Source: Pseudomonadota bacterium
GTDB lineage: Bacteria > Pseudomonadota > Alphaproteobacteria > Rhizobiales > Xanthobacteraceae
Direction: 5' to 3'
NCBI GenBank assembly: GCA_023387555.1
Contig: JAEWHY010000517.1
Location: forward strand, 1 to 7,573
Length of the DNA: 7,573 nt
Notes under the pieces: model-generated
The model's database searches: none
What the model saw: only the letters and a program-made list of their open reading frames with translations
What the model was told of the DNA's origin: nothing
In this document: positions 5,558-7,573 of the stretch, in pieces
Position numbering within the stretch: position 1 is the first letter of the stretch
How the letters are laid out: each line of letters begins with the position of its first letter
Translations under genes and position numbers: made by a program

Positions 5558-6517
5558 ATGTTGATTCCGCATTTGAGTCGGCGCCTCGTGCTGGCCGGTT
5601 TGATCATGGCCGCCTCAGCGGTCCCGGCGATGTCCCAAGGCGCATCCGACACCGTACGGATAGGCCTGCAGCGCTCCTCGACACTCACCGCAATCCTGCG
5701 CGCCAATGGCGAGTTGGAAAAGGCGCTGGCGCCGCTGAAGGTGAAGGTATCCTGGCACGAATTCACCAGCGGTCTCCCGCTGCTGGAGGCGCTCAATCTC
5801 GGCAATGTGGACGTGAGCGCCGACGTTGCAGATACGGTGCCGGTATTTGCCCAGGCAGCCGGCGCGAAGCTTGTGTATTTCGCAGAGGAAACTGCGTCGC
5901 CCTCAGCGCAGGCCATCGTCGTTCCCGGCAACTCGTCCATCAAGTCCGTTGCGGACCTGAAAGGGAAGAAGGTCGCGGTAACCAAGGGAGCCGGCAGCCA
6001 CTATCTTCTGCTCGCGGCGTTGAAGGATTCCGGTGTTGCGTTCAAGGAGATCTCTCCCGCCTATCTCACCGCCGCCGACGGCCGCGCCGCCCTTGTCAGC
6101 AACAATGTGGATGCCTGGGTGGCCTGGGATCCGTTCCTGACCATCGCGCAGCGGCAATCCGGCGCGAAGGTGCTTCGTGACGGCAAAAACCTGTCGGACT
6201 ACAAGCGCTACTACCTCGCCTCCGACAAGTTCGCGAACGCCCGCAGCGATGTCCTGAAGGTGCTCTACCAGAAGCTCGACGAGACCGGCCGCTGGGTGAA
6301 CGCGGAGCCGAAGGCGGCCGCGGCGCTGTTGTCTAAGTTATGGGGCATCGATGCCGAGACCGTCGAGCAGGCGCTCAAGAACCGCACGCACAAGATCGGC
6401 ACGGTGACCAAGGCAGGCCTCGGCGAGCAGCAGAAGATCGCGGATTCCTTCGTCAGCGAGGGCGTGCTGCCTAAACGCATCGATACGGCCGACGTCACGA
6501 TCTGGACTCCCAAATAA
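5558..6517 (+). CDS. Second, diverged SsuA-type sulfonate/organosulfur binding protein
   Basis: Periplasmic solute-binding protein of the nitrate/sulfonate/taurine family, 319 residues. The signal sequence has SRRLVLAG (7-14), a partly Tat-like twin-arginine start, then a hydrophobic stretch and likely cleavage near residues 25-30 (AMSQGAS). Family blocks are LLEALNLGNVD (75-85), PVFAQAAGAKLVY (95-107), VADLKGKKVAVTKGAGSHYLL (131-151, shared with copy 1), YLTAADGRAAL (169-179) and AWVAWDPF (186-193). It differs from copy 1 in two blocks: EFPAGPQ is EFTSGLP, and GNTGEAPP is SADVADTVP with one extra residue, which suggests another ligand. Downstream of the signal peptide there is no Met or Cys at all. 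AAAGGA (5545-5550) lies about 7 nt before the ATG, within the hydrolase gene. No permease or ATPase follows, so it probably docks on the divergently encoded SsuBC (inference). A hairpin cluster follows the stop. Confidence 0.9.
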   Translation: MLIPHLSRRLVLAGLIMAASAVPAMSQGASDTVRIGLQRSSTLTAILRANGELEKALAPLKVKVSWHEFTSGLPLLEALNLGNVDVSADVADTVPVFAQAAGAKLVYFAEETASPSAQAIVVPGNSSIKSVADLKGKKVAVTKGAGSHYLLLAALKDSGVAFKEISPAYLTAADGRAALVSNNVDAWVAWDPFLTIAQRQSGAKVLRDGKNLSDYKRYYLASDKFANARSDVLKVLYQKLDETGRWVNAEPKAAAALLSKLWGIDAETVEQALKNRTHKIGTVTKAGLGEQQKIADSFVSEGVLPKRIDTADVTIWTPK

Positions 6518-6537
6518 ACGGCTGCAGCTAACGCCGT
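6509..6537 (-). terminator. Possible terminator for the DUF1275 gene in the opposite direction
   Basis: Read leftward, a 5-bp stem ACGGC/GCCGT (6533-6537 and 6518-6522, 10-nt loop) runs straight into TTTATTTGGG, which overlaps the last codons of ssuA2. The stem is short, so this is tentative. The larger hairpin at 6539-6575 would also be formed in this transcript. Confidence 0.3.
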
Positions 6538-6538
6538 G

Positions 6539-6601
6539 GCACAAGGCCTCCGGCGTCATGCCGGAGGTCATGTGCTTTCGGCCGCCTCGGCCCGTGTTTT
6601 T
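6539..6601 (+). terminator. Rho-independent-type terminator after the second ssuA gene
   Basis: A long hairpin (arms 6539-6554 and 6560-6575, loop GTCAT) has a perfect 8-bp GC-rich inner stem CCTCCGGC/GCCGGAGG, extended by GG/TC, one A-A mismatch and GCACA/TGTGC. TTT follows directly. A second small hairpin GGCCG-CCT-CGGCC (6580-6592) is followed by GTGTTTTT (6594-6601). It begins 22 nt after the ssuA2 stop. Confidence 0.7.
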
Positions 6602-6654
6602 CACTCAATGAGGAAATGCGATCTTACGGAAATCCCAGAGGAACTACGGTTCAC

Positions 6655-7350
6655 TTAAAGCAGACCGATCGCCAAGAACGCAATGATCATCGCTACCATT
6701 GCGACACCGACAGCGAGCGAAAGCTGCAGTCCCAAGGTTGTGAAGGCCAGGCTTCCGAGCACGGTCCCGAAGACAAAGGCAATCCAGGACAGAGCCAGAA
6801 CAACCATGGTGCGCGAGGCGCCCTCCTTGCCCGCAACAACCTTCGCCAGGGACTGCCCGAGGTTGAACAGGACGCCGGTTATGAAGCTTCGGCCGACGTC
6901 CGCACCGGCGATGAGCTGATGAACTGCGTTCTGCATCCCCATCGCGGCCGCGACGCCGATCATAGCCGCCCGGGGATCGATCGATACCGCAAGTCCTAAC
7001 GCGGTCAGCAGAACCAGAAGCTCGGCCAGCAGAACCGCCACCACACGCGTCGCGCCGCTCCGATCGACAACGATCGTTCCGAGACACGCGCCCAGAACGA
7101 AGGCCCCGACGACAAAGCCCGCCAAGACCACGTCGCGCCAGGCTCCGGCCGCCAGCGACATGCCTAGATGCGTGCTGTTGCCGCTCATGAACGAAACGTA
7201 CAGGTGGCCAAGCTGAACATAGCCGACCGCGTCGAAATAGCCCGCCACCGACGTTACGATGGCTGCAAAAACCGCAGGCGAACGCGGCTGGCGCAAGAGC
7301 CATGCGGCACGCTGCACCGAATTTGTCTGAGGCACGACCGCGGTCGTCAT
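6655..7350 (-). CDS. YoaK family (DUF1275) membrane protein
   Basis: Integral inner-membrane protein of 231 residues, the usual length for DUF1275. It shows about six hydrophobic segments, near 27-46, 73-95, 102-123, 127-147, 183-205 and 208-230. Diagnostic motifs are GYFDAVGY (37-44) followed by FMSGNSTHLG (54-63), AMGMQNA (136-142) and SFITGVLFNLGQSL (155-168), all typical of the family. The biochemical function of the family is unknown to me, though it looks transporter-like. GGGAG lies 7 nt before the ATG. It sits 58 nt downstream of the oxalate decarboxylase-like gene on the same strand, so the two could share a transcript. It converges with ssuA2 and is probably unconnected to sulfur uptake. 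Its Met content is ordinary, unlike the binding proteins. A perfect 14-bp palindrome (7334-7347) directly follows the start codon and may be chance. Confidence 0.9.
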   Translation of the reverse strand: MTTAVVPQTNSVQRAAWLLRQPRSPAVFAAIVTSVAGYFDAVGYVQLGHLYVSFMSGNSTHLGMSLAAGAWRDVVLAGFVVGAFVLGACLGTIVVDRSGATRVVAVLLAELLVLLTALGLAVSIDPRAAMIGVAAAMGMQNAVHQLIAGADVGRSFITGVLFNLGQSLAKVVAGKEGASRTMVVLALSWIAFVFGTVLGSLAFTTLGLQLSLAVGVAMVAMIIAFLAIGLL

Positions 7351-7369
7351 GTTTGCGCTCCCAGAAGCT

Positions 7370-7396
7370 GGAAGGTCGCGGAGGCCGCGACCTTCC
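7370..7396 (-). repeat. Strong inverted repeat (hairpin) between the bicupin gene and the DUF1275 gene
   Basis: GGAAGGTCGCG (7370-7380) and CGCGACCTTCC (7386-7396) form a perfect 11-bp stem with a 5-nt loop. It lies 12 nt after the bicupin stop and 19 nt before the DUF1275 ATG. In the transcript direction it is followed by AGCTTCTGGGAG, with no U-run. It therefore looks more like an mRNA-stability or partial attenuator hairpin than a classic terminator. Confidence 0.6.
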
Positions 7397-7408
7397 GCCC
7401 GGCAATCG

Positions 7409-7573
7409 TCAGACTGGAACGATGCCGCGGGTTTCCTTTGGAAAGGCGGCGATGTCTTCCCGGGAGAGATTGAGATGCTGCATCAGGAGTTCGGGCGGCA
7501 CATGCGCGAACCAATTGGCGAGCGAGACTTCTTCGTAATGGTGGGAGCGGAACACCTCGACGAATTGCAGGAC
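7409..7573 (-). CDS. oxdC: Oxalate decarboxylase-like bicupin, C-terminal fragment (cut by window edge)
   Basis: The last 54 residues of a protein whose start lies beyond the right edge, ending in a TGA at 7409-7411. The translation begins VLQFVEVFRSHHYEEVSLAN and continues with WFAHVPPELLMQHLNLS, then ends KETRGIVPV. This matches the C-terminal end of oxalate decarboxylase bicupins, for example the F-x-DHYADVSLNQWLA region of Bacillus OxdC as recalled from memory. That enzyme family converts oxalate to formate and CO2 with manganese. The metal ligands and the lid loop are outside the window, so decarboxylase and oxidase activity cannot be told apart. The DUF1275 gene follows on the same strand. 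Confidence 0.75.
   Translation of the reverse strand, partial: VLQFVEVFRSHHYEEVSLANWFAHVPPELLMQHLNLSREDIAAFPKETRGIVPV

Noticed and set aside
7334..7347. Perfect 14-bp palindrome ACGACCGCGGTCGT just after the DUF1275 start codon
   Set aside because: It encodes ordinary codons (T-T-A-V-V) and may be chance in GC-rich DNA. No second copy was seen, so it is not called an operator.
1..7573. CRISPR arrays, tRNA/rRNA genes, insertion sequences or phage genes
   Set aside because: No spaced direct repeats, no cloverleaf or rRNA-like stretches, no transposase or integrase motifs and no terminal inverted repeats were seen.

Overview
The window is GC-rich bacterial chromosome. Codon use, gene order and the protein families point to an alphaproteobacterium, probably of the Hyphomicrobiales (Bradyrhizobium/Nitrobacteraceae-like). 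That placement is inferred from overall character and was not tested by a search. The central theme is sulfur scavenging from organosulfonates.

Layout, left to right: (1) 44-439 (+), a small single-domain cupin closely resembling the manganese cupins of the (R)-hydroxynitrile lyase type. (2) 569-4315 (-), a compact operon in transcription order ssuA-ssuD-ssuC-ssuB: periplasmic sulfonate-binding protein, FMNH2-dependent alkanesulfonate monooxygenase, ABC permease and ABC ATPase. ssuA/ssuD and ssuD/ssuC overlap by ATGA, and ssuC/ssuB are 5 nt apart. (3) 4316-4938, a divergent intergenic region that carries a possible 68-codon leader ORF (4341-4547, -) and short palindromes. (4) 4939-6517 (+), a divergent two-gene unit: an RBBP9/YdeN-type serine alpha/beta hydrolase followed 1 nt later by a second, diverged SsuA-type binding protein. 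(5) 6518-6654, a convergent gap with three consecutive hairpins. (6) 6655-7350 (-), a YoaK/DUF1275 membrane protein. (7) 7409-7573 (-), the C-terminal end of an oxalate decarboxylase-like bicupin cut by the window edge.

How it fits together: SsuA1 delivers sulfonates to the SsuBC importer. SsuD then uses FMNH2 and O2 to cleave the C-S bond, giving an aldehyde and sulfite for cysteine synthesis. The FMN reductase SsuE, often encoded with these genes, is not in this window. The divergent hydrolase plus second binding protein has no permease or ATPase of its own. The simplest reading is that SsuA2 shares SsuBC and widens the substrate range, with the hydrolase trimming an ester- or amide-linked organosulfur substrate in the cytoplasm. 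The predicted mature SsuA2 contains no cysteine or methionine and mature SsuA1 only one methionine, which fits proteins made in quantity under sulfur starvation.

The ssuADCB part is a known system. The least-described parts are the divergent hydrolase-ssuA2 unit and the small ORF ahead of ssuA.
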